DNA of 64,000 bases, from contig NZ_AUXY01000096.1 of assembly GCF_001625695.1 (NCBI RefSeq), positions 1 to 64,000 of the forward strand. The letters run 5' to 3'. Source of the stretch: Pseudoalteromonas luteoviolacea H33-S. Its GTDB lineage: Bacteria > Pseudomonadota > Gammaproteobacteria > Enterobacterales > Alteromonadaceae. Shown here one piece after another: positions 56,643-64,000 of the stretch. The notes beneath the pieces were generated by a model, which was given only the letters and a program-made list of their open reading frames with translations, was not told the origin of the DNA and searched no databases. The stretch's first letter is position 1. Each line of letters begins with the position of its first letter. The translations under genes were made by a program, and so were the position numbers.

Positions 56643-58163
56643 ATGATTTATGCAAATCCAAATACATCAGATGCAATCGTTAATTTTAAACCTGTTTATG
56701 ATAACTATATTGGCGGAAAATGGACCCAACCTGTAGAGGGGCTGTATTTTGATAATATCAGCCCAGTCAATGGTGCTGTTTTTTGTCAGGTCGCCAGATC
56801 TGGGCAAAAAGACATTGAATTGGCTTTGGATGCGGCACATAGTGCTAAAGAGTCTTGGGGCACAACGTCAGTGACAGAGCGCAGTAATATTTTGCTTAAA
56901 ATCGCCGATCGTATAGAAGCCAATCTTGAATACCTCGCCGTGGCCGAAACGTGGGACAACGGTAAAGCTGTGCGTGAAACTTTAGCGGCAGATGTACCAT
57001 TGGCTGCGGACCACTTCCGTTATTTTGCAGGGTGTATCCGTGCGCAAGAAGGCAGCATTGGTGAAATTGACGAGCATACTGTGGCGTATCATTTCCACGA
57101 ACCGTTAGGGGTTGTTGGACAAATTATTCCATGGAATTTTCCATTGCTTATGGCTGCTTGGAAGCTTGCGCCGGCGCTTGCTGCGGGCAATTGCGTAGTA
57201 TTAAAACCCGCTGAGCAGACACCTGTCTCGATTTTATTATTGATGGAACTGATAGAAGATCTGCTCCCTGCGGGTGTTGTTAACGTGGTAAATGGCTTTG
57301 GTAAAGAAGCCGGAGAAGCACTGGCGACCAGCGACCGCATTGCCAAAATCGCATTTACCGGCTCAACGCCAGTGGGGTCACATATTTTGAAATGTGCGGC
57401 GGATAATATCATTCCATCAACAGTAGAGCTTGGCGGCAAGTCTCCCAATATTTACTTCAGTGATGTAATGGAAAAAGATGATGAATTTCTGAGTAAATGT
57501 GTCGAAGGGGCAGTATTGGCTTACTTCAATCAAGGTGAAGTATGTACATGCCCGTCTCGATTGTTTGTGCAAGAAGATATCTACGATAAGTTCATTGCAA
57601 AAGTGATAGAGCGCACACAGCAGATAAAGCGTGGCAATCCTTTGGATACAGACACCATGGTAGGCGCACAGGCGTCCCAAGCACAATTTGACAAAATTTT
57701 AAGCTACATCGAAATTGGTAAACAAGAAGGTGCAGAGGTACTACTCGGTGGTGAACCAGAAAAACTCAGTACGGAATATCATGAAGGCTATTATATTCAG
57801 CCGACGTTGTTAAAAGGTCACAATACTATGCGAGTATTTCAAGAAGAGATATTTGGTCCAGTGATCTCCTTGTGCACTTTCAAAGATGAAGCGGAAGTAC
57901 TCGCAATGGCTAATAGCAGTGAATTTGGCCTAGGAGCGGGTGTGTGGACCCGCAATATGAACCGTGCTTATCACTTTGGTAGAAAAATAGAAGCGGGCAG
58001 GGTATGGACTAATTGCTATCACATGTATCCGGCCCATGCCGCTTTTGGCGGCTACAAGCGCTCGGGCATCGGCCGTGAAACACATAAAAAAGCGCTGGAT
58101 CATTACCAGCAAACTAAGAACCTTCTAGTCAGCTATAGCGAAAGTCCGCTTGGATTCTTCTAA
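56643..58163 (+). CDS. Aldehyde dehydrogenase, ExaC/AcoD-like
   Basis: 506 residues. NAD-binding and catalytic parts are clear: PWNFPLLMAAWKLAPALAAGN, FTGSTPVG, general base Glu262 in ELGGKSPN, and catalytic Cys301 in NQGEVCTCPSR. The length and C-terminal QTKNLLVSYSESPLGFF match ExaC-type acetaldehyde dehydrogenases used in ethanol or aldehyde metabolism. It oxidises aldehydes to acids with NAD. Its stop overlaps the convergent LysR gene stop. Confidence 0.93.
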   Translation: MIYANPNTSDAIVNFKPVYDNYIGGKWTQPVEGLYFDNISPVNGAVFCQVARSGQKDIELALDAAHSAKESWGTTSVTERSNILLKIADRIEANLEYLAVAETWDNGKAVRETLAADVPLAADHFRYFAGCIRAQEGSIGEIDEHTVAYHFHEPLGVVGQIIPWNFPLLMAAWKLAPALAAGNCVVLKPAEQTPVSILLLMELIEDLLPAGVVNVVNGFGKEAGEALATSDRIAKIAFTGSTPVGSHILKCAADNIIPSTVELGGKSPNIYFSDVMEKDDEFLSKCVEGAVLAYFNQGEVCTCPSRLFVQEDIYDKFIAKVIERTQQIKRGNPLDTDTMVGAQASQAQFDKILSYIEIGKQEGAEVLLGGEPEKLSTEYHEGYYIQPTLLKGHNTMRVFQEEIFGPVISLCTFKDEAEVLAMANSSEFGLGAGVWTRNMNRAYHFGRKIEAGRVWTNCYHMYPAHAAFGGYKRSGIGRETHKKALDHYQQTKNLLVSYSESPLGFF

Positions 58164-59041
58164 GTTATAGCCTTAGCAAGATGCGCAACCATGGCCATGG
58201 TTGCGCTCTTTTTTGTGACGTTATTAGGCCAAATAGCATAGGCCGGTATAGGGGTTACTTGCCAATCGGGCAGTAACTCAATTAATTTATTATCTCTCAG
58301 GGCTTGCTCAACAAGAAAGTCCGCAGGTGTCGCAATACCTAGCCCTTCCATACATAATTGTGTCATGCCCTCAACCGAATTGGCTGTGACTTGATAGTCA
58401 AAATGAATGTCCTGTTTGCCAAGCTCTGGGTGTGTGATAGTGCGCTTATTGGGTAAGCTGGCAAGCCTTATCCATGGTACGTTTTCAAGATCTTTTGGTG
58501 TTTTTGGGAGCGTGTTATTTTTCAAAAAAGCAGGTGAGCAGGTGAGCTTTCGCTTTATATTTCCTAGTTTTTTACTTTTTAATTCGCTATTTGGTAGGTC
58601 GCCAAGGCGAATTGCAATATCGATCCCTTTCTCTATCAAGTTCTCATATACATCGCTAAAGTGAAAGTTGACCTCTAACCTCGGATGTTGCTGACAAAAC
58701 TCTGCTAATACGCGGGTATAGTGGGAGCGTATAAGTACAGTCGGCAAACTGACGGTGATCCTGCCAGATAACAAATCTTGCTGGGCACTGATATCAGATA
58801 GGCCTTGCTCAACGGTTTTTAACATGTTTGTACTCATTTTGAATAACTGCTGCCCTTGCTCTGTTAACGAGAGCTTTCTGGTCGAGCGGTATAGCAAGGC
58901 GGTATCGAGCTTTGTTTCGAGCAAAGTAATGTGATAGCTGATCACTGAGGGCGACAAGTTAAGTGCGCGCGCCGCACCGCGAAAAGATCCTTGTTCCACA
59001 ACTGTTGAAAAAATGGCGATGCTTTTGAGTTCGTCAATCAT
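58160..59041 (-). CDS. LysR-family transcription regulator
   Basis: 293 residues: an N-terminal winged helix (about 1-60, with GSFRGAARALNLSPSVISYHI) and a periplasmic-binding-protein-like effector domain (about 90-290). Divergent from the LysE-family exporter at 59.1 kb, a common pairing in which the regulator senses the exported compound. The genes for the regulator and aldehyde dehydrogenase share their stop region. Confidence 0.93.
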   Translation of the reverse strand: MIDELKSIAIFSTVVEQGSFRGAARALNLSPSVISYHITLLETKLDTALLYRSTRKLSLTEQGQQLFKMSTNMLKTVEQGLSDISAQQDLLSGRITVSLPTVLIRSHYTRVLAEFCQQHPRLEVNFHFSDVYENLIEKGIDIAIRLGDLPNSELKSKKLGNIKRKLTCSPAFLKNNTLPKTPKDLENVPWIRLASLPNKRTITHPELGKQDIHFDYQVTANSVEGMTQLCMEGLGIATPADFLVEQALRDNKLIELLPDWQVTPIPAYAIWPNNVTKKSATMAMVAHLAKAIT

Positions 59042-59140
59042 ATTGAGTAAGTTTTTAGAACAGTGATATTTATTTATACCATCTAATCAAATTTAAAACA
59101 GGGGTATACACTCAAATTTTATACAGCGATGGAGTGAGCA

Positions 59141-59734
59141 ATGTTGATGATATTGGCAATGGGTTTATATGCATTTTCTATGTCTATTACACCGGGTCCG
59201 GTGAATTTGATTATTTTTTCAGGTGGGATGAATCGTGGTATCCAAGCCACATTACCGTTTATTTTAGGTGCAACAATTGGGTTTAGTCTGTTGCTTTTAG
59301 CAACAGGGCTGGGGCTTGGTTTGGTGGTGCAGCAACATAAGTGGTTAGTATATAGTTCTACAGTGATCGGCTGTGGTTTTATGATGTATCTTGCTTTGCA
59401 ACTGTTTAAATCTGAACCGAGTGTAGGCCAAACAACAGCGATGCGCTCAGGATGGTGGGCTGGTTTGATGTTGATGTGGCTGAATCCAAAAGCTTGGTTG
59501 GCTGCTATCGCGGGCAATAGTTTGTTCATTGAGCCTAGCCAAACCAGCAAATTGTTTGCGTTTGTACTCATTTACTCCTTGGTTTGTTTTGTTTCTTTAT
59601 TGTTGTGGGCAGTATTTGGTAAGCAAGTGTCTCATTATATTTTGAATGATAAGTATGTGCGTTGGCTTAACAAGGCAGCGGCGCTGGTGATCGCGGGTAT
59701 GTGTGTGATGGTATTGTATGAGCTAGGCAGTTAG
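59141..59734 (+). CDS. LysE/RhtB-family exporter
   Basis: 197 residues with about six membrane helices and the PGPVNLIIFSGGMNRG N-terminal block. It should export an amino acid or related compound. The divergent LysR gene probably regulates it. AAAGG-like sites are weak; a GGAG lies before the ATG. It is distinct from the 208-residue exporter at 6.0 kb. Confidence 0.92.
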   Translation: MLMILAMGLYAFSMSITPGPVNLIIFSGGMNRGIQATLPFILGATIGFSLLLLATGLGLGLVVQQHKWLVYSSTVIGCGFMMYLALQLFKSEPSVGQTTAMRSGWWAGLMLMWLNPKAWLAAIAGNSLFIEPSQTSKLFAFVLIYSLVCFVSLLLWAVFGKQVSHYILNDKYVRWLNKAAALVIAGMCVMVLYELGS

Positions 59735-59991
59735 CCGTATTTTATGAGTGTTGGAGATGAAATTCGTTGAGACTAATTGTTTGGGAGCTCATTAGGGTTA
59801 TGTTGGAATAAGTTTTGAGTGCTGTTAAGTATTCGATACTATTTAATAGGCACAGTATGGGTATGCAATGCTAACTTCGATTGCTGCCTTTTGTTATCTA
59901 CTGAGCACTTAATATAACGCTTACAGCATTTTTATCGTATCATGCTGCATGTCTGTCGGTGTATTTTAATTAGTAACATAAGAATTTCCCC

Positions 59992-60897
59992 ATGTATAAC
60001 CCGAACTTACCTTTAGTTTACCACCCTAATTATTCTTTCAGTTTTGATCCCAAACACCGTTTTGTGGTGAGTAAATTTGCAAGATTGAAAAGTTATCTAG
60101 AGCAACAAGGGCTCATTGGTCAAAACTTGTATCAGGGCCCTGTTGGGCACTATTCGGACTTGGAGCTAGTACATTGTGAGCAATATGTTCGAGACTTATA
60201 CCATAATGAGCTTTGCCCAAAAGCAATGAGACGAATAGGGATCCCTTGGTCTAAAGAGCTGATGGCGAGAACATTTACAGCACCGCTGGGCACTTATCTT
60301 ACAGCATCGCTTGCACTTGAAAACGGCGTGGCGTGTCATTTGGCGGGGGGCACGCACCATGCTCATTATGATTTTGGTTCTGGGTACTGCATGGTGAATG
60401 ATTTGGCATACACTGCAGAGCGATTAATTAAAGAAAAACGGGTTCATAATGTACTTATTTTTGATTGCGACGTGCATCAAGGAGATGGCACTGCCGCGAT
60501 GCTCACACACAACCCTTTTGTATTTACCTGCTCAATACATTGTGAAAAGAACTTTCCTTTTAGAAAGCAACAGAGTGATTTAGACATTGGGTTAGACCCT
60601 AATGTCAGTGATCATGAATACCTACGAGTTGTAGAAGCAACAATCTATGATTTACTGGAGCAGCTAAACCCTGATCTTGTGCTATATGATGCAGGCGTTG
60701 ATGTTTGGCAAGAGGATACGTTAGGTAAATTAGATATTAGCTGGCAAGGGCTTGAGAAACGCGACCGTATTGTACTTAATGCGTGCAATCAAAAAGGCGT
60801 GCCAGTAGCCACCGTGATCGGTGGAGGTTATGACAAAGACCATGAGCGTTTGGCAAAACGTCATGCTATCGTCATTGAGCAGGCCGCAAAGATATAG
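59992..60897 (+). CDS. Histone-deacetylase-fold protein (acetylpolyamine-hydrolase-like)
   Basis: 301 residues. The class I/II-like zinc hydrolase pattern is present: GGTHHAHYDFGSGYC (His pair), DCDVHQGDGT (Asp and His zinc ligands) and LYDAGVDVW (third Asp). Bacterial relatives remove acetyl groups from polyamines, acetoin-related compounds or proteins. The N-terminal LVYHPNYSFSFDPKHRF fits the family. It has no operon partner in view. Confidence 0.9.
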   Translation: MYNPNLPLVYHPNYSFSFDPKHRFVVSKFARLKSYLEQQGLIGQNLYQGPVGHYSDLELVHCEQYVRDLYHNELCPKAMRRIGIPWSKELMARTFTAPLGTYLTASLALENGVACHLAGGTHHAHYDFGSGYCMVNDLAYTAERLIKEKRVHNVLIFDCDVHQGDGTAAMLTHNPFVFTCSIHCEKNFPFRKQQSDLDIGLDPNVSDHEYLRVVEATIYDLLEQLNPDLVLYDAGVDVWQEDTLGKLDISWQGLEKRDRIVLNACNQKGVPVATVIGGGYDKDHERLAKRHAIVIEQAAKI

Positions 60898-61102
60898 TTT
60901 ATATTTTTATAATATATAAATATATTACTTTAATAGTCATGTGGTTAAACTTTGCTTTTACGCTTTTTGACTTTGTTTTGATGCTTACTGGTGGTAGAGA
61001 ATGGAATTACCCCTTGTCCAGTGGCCGCGTAGAAGTATTGTATTATACTGGCGATTACGCAAATTAAATTAAGCACTTAATTTGTTGTTTATTTGGCGTT
61101 TT

Positions 61103-61135
61103 AGGAGGCTAAAATAAGGCCTCCTTTATTATTTT
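61103..61135 (+). terminator. Possible intrinsic terminator
   Basis: AGGAGGC (61103-61109) and GCCTCCT (61119-61125) flank TAAAATAAG, and T-rich sequence follows. It is about 205 bases after the deacetylase-like stop, so the gene has a long untranslated end, or the hairpin serves the convergent DUF1501 operon. Confidence 0.55.
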
Positions 61136-61152
61136 ATCTATTATTTTTTTAT

Positions 61153-62502
61153 CTAAAATAAGTTCATAGAAAACGCATCAAAATTACTTAAGTTTGGAAA
61201 AATATCATTAATCTCTGAGTCATTTAATCCAAACCATTTCGCTATGGGTGCAAAATACTGTTCATTGGAAAATTGAGGGATAAGTCTGCCGCCGCCGACA
61301 TCTATATTACTGCCGACCTGCTGTGAAAGCATGGTGCCATGTAAGTCTTGGCCATTTACAGCGCCGCCCATAATCAGCTGATTACTGGCCCAGCCGTGAT
61401 CTGTGCCATCTCCATTTGAAGTCAACGTCCGACCAAAATCAGACATGGTAAAAGTTGTAACGCTATTTTGTAGAGAAAGCTCTGTAAGTGCGCTATTAAA
61501 CTCAGCCAGTGCTGTTGCAAGTGTTCCTAGCAGGGCAGGTTGCCGCGTTACTTGTTCATCATGGGTATCAAAGCCACCTAATGAGACAAAAAATATTTGT
61601 CGTTTGTTACCTGTTTGACCACTGATGCTCAGAGACTTGGCGACAGCTGCTAACTGCTCCGATAAACTGTTATCGCTAAATTGTGTGGTTAATACGGGCG
61701 CTTGCTCTAATAAGGTGTTCATATGCTGCACGTTGCTAATAGAGCTGGACAGTCTGCTGGCATAAGCGTCTTGCAGAGAGTTTGTTTGGGTGCTTAATAA
61801 TCTATCCATGATGCTTTTAACATGATCGACTTGTGGTTGGTAACCTGTCAGCGAGTTTATTTTCATTACGCCGCTTTTATTGAGTGCATAAGGGGTGGTT
61901 TCGATACCTGCTTGCCATGGGTTTGCTCCGGCAAGGGAGATGTTACTAGTAAAACTGTTGTGCTGGTTTAATCGTTCCAGCATCCGCGCGCCCCAACCCG
62001 TATTTAAAGACACCTTCTCTCGTCCATTCATCCATGTGGCTTGTTGGTCGTTATGTGAAAACAAATGATTTGGTAAAGGCACTGCTTTGTTTTGATAATC
62101 AGCAAGTGTTGTTGGGGTGATAAGTGTGCCAACACCGCCAACAAAGCCTAGTTGACCGGCATCAAAAATGGAGGATATGGCGCCCATGCTTGGGTGCAAG
62201 CCAACACCGCCCTCAAATTGTGTCAGTGTATTTAAAGTCAGCGGATCGGCAATAGCTAGATTTTGTCTGCTTTGCTCATAATGTAGCCTTTGTTCACCGC
62301 TTAAGGGCACTAGCATATTGAGTGAGTCACTCCCACCGTGCAGAAAAATACAAACAAGCGCTTTGTAATCAGTAAGCTCGGTGTTGTTCATAGAGCTACT
62401 GATAGCTTGTAACTGCAAACTAGTGAGTGCGGCAACAGAAGCCCCGCCTTTGAGGCACATAGATAAAAAAGCGCGTCTAGACTGATGATTAAAATACGAC
62501 AT
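61153..62502 (-). CDS. DUF1501 family exported protein
   Basis: 449 residues with a Tat-type signal (SRRAFL at 8-13, followed by a hydrophobic stretch), so it is exported folded. The core has VCIFLHGGSDSLNMLVP and FTMSDFGRTLTSNGDGTDHGW, the alkaline-phosphatase-like hallmarks of DUF1501. The family is always near DUF1800 genes. It is the second gene of an operon with only 11 bases to the first. Function is unknown. Confidence 0.92.
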   Translation of the reverse strand: MSYFNHQSRRAFLSMCLKGGASVAALTSLQLQAISSSMNNTELTDYKALVCIFLHGGSDSLNMLVPLSGEQRLHYEQSRQNLAIADPLTLNTLTQFEGGVGLHPSMGAISSIFDAGQLGFVGGVGTLITPTTLADYQNKAVPLPNHLFSHNDQQATWMNGREKVSLNTGWGARMLERLNQHNSFTSNISLAGANPWQAGIETTPYALNKSGVMKINSLTGYQPQVDHVKSIMDRLLSTQTNSLQDAYASRLSSSISNVQHMNTLLEQAPVLTTQFSDNSLSEQLAAVAKSLSISGQTGNKRQIFFVSLGGFDTHDEQVTRQPALLGTLATALAEFNSALTELSLQNSVTTFTMSDFGRTLTSNGDGTDHGWASNQLIMGGAVNGQDLHGTMLSQQVGSNIDVGGGRLIPQFSNEQYFAPIAKWFGLNDSEINDIFPNLSNFDAFSMNLF

Positions 62503-62513
62503 GGCAGGCGCTC

Positions 62514-64000
62514 CTAGTTTTGGTAATTAAAGTCAGGTGACAATGAAATCATGTACAGTAGCTGGGCGACTCGAAGCGACGCATCTCTGTTCACAAAATA
62601 GCTATCTAGATCTACGAGTGCTGTACGTGTGGTATCCGACATGGAGCCTGCAAAGTAAACTAGGTCGTAGTAGTCCAATAGAGGGGGTAATCCATTGTTT
62701 GTCAGCATCTCAATGTCTGCTTGGGCGTACATGTAGATTGTATTGGGGTTGAGTGTTGTTTTTCGCTCAGCCATCCGCCACACCAAGTCACCATAGTGCC
62801 CGTTGATAGTGGAGATCATATTGGAGTCGGTGGCAATTTGCAGCTCAGGTGCAACGAGTCCTAAGGTTTGAAGCTCATTGGGCGTATGGTCAGGTCTAAA
62901 AAAGTTAAATACAGAGGGTGATAGTAACGGCCCTTGACCATATGCTGTATTTAAGTTCCAAGTATAATAACGATTTAGCTCCGAGCGTGCATTTAACACC
63001 CGCCATAAGTGCAGTTTTACGAGGATCGGCTCTTTAATTTTGCCACTATATAGCTGTACAGACGTGTATTTTCTGGCTTCTTCATCTAGTAAAATTGCTT
63101 TGATGACGGCACCTAGGTCGCCTTTTACACCTTCACCATTGTCGTTAAATATAGTCGCCACTCGAGCAATATATGCTTGCGTTGGATTAGATTTTACAAG
63201 TCTTTGGATTAGTTGCTTACTGATAAAGGGGGCAACATTATTGTGTGCAAATAAGTTATCTAGCGCAAGTTGCATGGACTCATGGGGACCGGTGTTTTTT
63301 GGGATAATTTCACCACCGAGCAATGACTTTTCTTCCATTGAGTGATAGTCGGCAAAAGCGTGCATGGGCAGGGTATAGTTTCGGCTGGGCCTGTCCCACC
63401 TTGCTGAGTAAGCAAATGTCCAGCCAGTGAAGACTTTAGCAAAGCCGGCTATTTCCGCTTGTGAATAGGTTGGTATGGTGTTGCCATTAGCATCTAATTT
63501 TATAGAGCCATCCAAATTAAGTTCATTCAAACCAATAGTGAATAGCTGCATGACTTCTCGCGCATAGTTTTCATCAGGGCGAATGTTAAGCTCTGCGTTT
63601 GCTTTTTCATTCCCTAGGTGACTTAAATATACGCCCATAGCAGGAGATAAAGTGACTGACTCTAGTAGGCTCCTAAAATTACCAAATGCATGTTTTAATA
63701 GCATGTCATAGTAAGCGACCATGCCTTCAGGCTCACCTCGTAACGCTGTATTGGCATCTGAAATTACAAAAATTTCACTGAGCGCAAATGCCACTCTTTG
63801 CCTGAGTTGATCAGGTGCATTTAAACTCGCTTTCCACCAAGCATCTATTCTGTTTATGTGGCTTGGGTTATCTCTGTCTGGGTAGTTTTCTAGTAAAGGC
63901 ATATGTAGGGTAGGCGTTAACGCAATTTGCTGGTCAAGCCATTCGCTTTCACTCATGCCAGAAGCTGACTGGATTTCCGAATAAGTTGCGCCAAGTGTTG
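62514..64000 (-). CDS. DUF1800 family protein, N-terminal end outside window
   Basis: At least 495 residues are visible and the frame remains open to the right edge (codons before the internal ATG at 63956 read TLGATYSEIQSASG), so the true start is outside. The DUF1800 pattern is clear: RVAFALSEIFV, NYAREVMQLFTIGLNELN, FTGWTF, PFISKQLIQRLVKSNP and FNFFRPDHTP. The family is secreted and found with DUF1501. Function unknown. Confidence 0.93.
   Translation of the reverse strand, partial: TLGATYSEIQSASGMSESEWLDQQIALTPTLHMPLLENYPDRDNPSHINRIDAWWKASLNAPDQLRQRVAFALSEIFVISDANTALRGEPEGMVAYYDMLLKHAFGNFRSLLESVTLSPAMGVYLSHLGNEKANAELNIRPDENYAREVMQLFTIGLNELNLDGSIKLDANGNTIPTYSQAEIAGFAKVFTGWTFAYSARWDRPSRNYTLPMHAFADYHSMEEKSLLGGEIIPKNTGPHESMQLALDNLFAHNNVAPFISKQLIQRLVKSNPTQAYIARVATIFNDNGEGVKGDLGAVIKAILLDEEARKYTSVQLYSGKIKEPILVKLHLWRVLNARSELNRYYTWNLNTAYGQGPLLSPSVFNFFRPDHTPNELQTLGLVAPELQIATDSNMISTINGHYGDLVWRMAERKTTLNPNTIYMYAQADIEMLTNNGLPPLLDYYDLVYFAGSMSDTTRTALVDLDSYFVNRDASLRVAQLLYMISLSPDFNYQN

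Overview
The window reads like a chromosomal segment of a marine gammaproteobacterium, most likely Pseudoalteromonas or a close Alteromonadales relative. This is judged from the moderately AT-rich DNA, the dense two-strand gene layout, many secreted hydrolases and lipoproteins, a SoxR-type regulator, a DbpA helicase, an MSHA-pilin-like domain and a kexin-like protease with an external-chaperone-like partner. I see no rRNA, tRNA, CRISPR array, prophage or complete insertion sequence. The first 76 bases hold the tail of a gene entering from the left, and the last gene (DUF1800 family) runs off the right edge.

Layout. 0.3-6.7 kb: an exported DUF6351-type protein, an unknown lipoprotein, long AT-rich gaps, a small membrane protein and a LysE/RhtB exporter. 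6.7-18 kb: a PilZ-like protein, a very large multi-domain lipoprotein, an S66 LD-carboxypeptidase, a nucleotide pyrophosphatase/phosphodiesterase and a two-gene RND efflux system. 18-25.4 kb: a coiled-coil membrane protein, a response regulator with an unassigned output domain, a membrane-bound AraC regulator, dbpA, and small membrane proteins and lipoproteins. 25.7-31 kb: an ABC transporter pair of the LolD/FtsX-like type and a serine beta-lactamase-like hydrolase. 31-37 kb: a secreted beta-propeller protein that ends in an MSHA-pilin-like domain, a DUF5329 protein, a chemoreceptor preceded by two candidate RNA cassettes, a C39-like peptidase, a YiaC-like acetyltransferase and a cold-shock protein.

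37.1-42.5 kb is the most distinctive region. A Tle1-like (DUF2235) phospholipase of the type VI effector kind is followed, on the same strand, by six tandem 174-residue lipoproteins that resemble DUF2931 immunity proteins. The first immunity start lies inside the end of the effector gene. All six use GTG or TTG starts, the spacers fall into two classes that track the start codon, and the copies are mosaics of each other. This looks like an expanding and recombining immunity array.

42.7-64 kb: a PhzF-like isomerase, a DUF1624-type membrane acyltransferase, a GlxA-like regulator divergent from a MAPEG protein, a secreted esterase, a kexin-like protease with its chaperone-like partner, an S41 peptidase, a DUF885 metallopeptidase-like lipoprotein, soxR divergent from a flavodoxin-fold reductase across a near-consensus SoxR box, an AraC regulator divergent from an ExaC-like aldehyde dehydrogenase, a LysR/LysE divergent pair, a histone-deacetylase-fold protein, and the DUF1800/DUF1501 operon. 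Intrinsic terminators can be read after many units, and several long inverted repeats in promoter regions look like unassigned operators.
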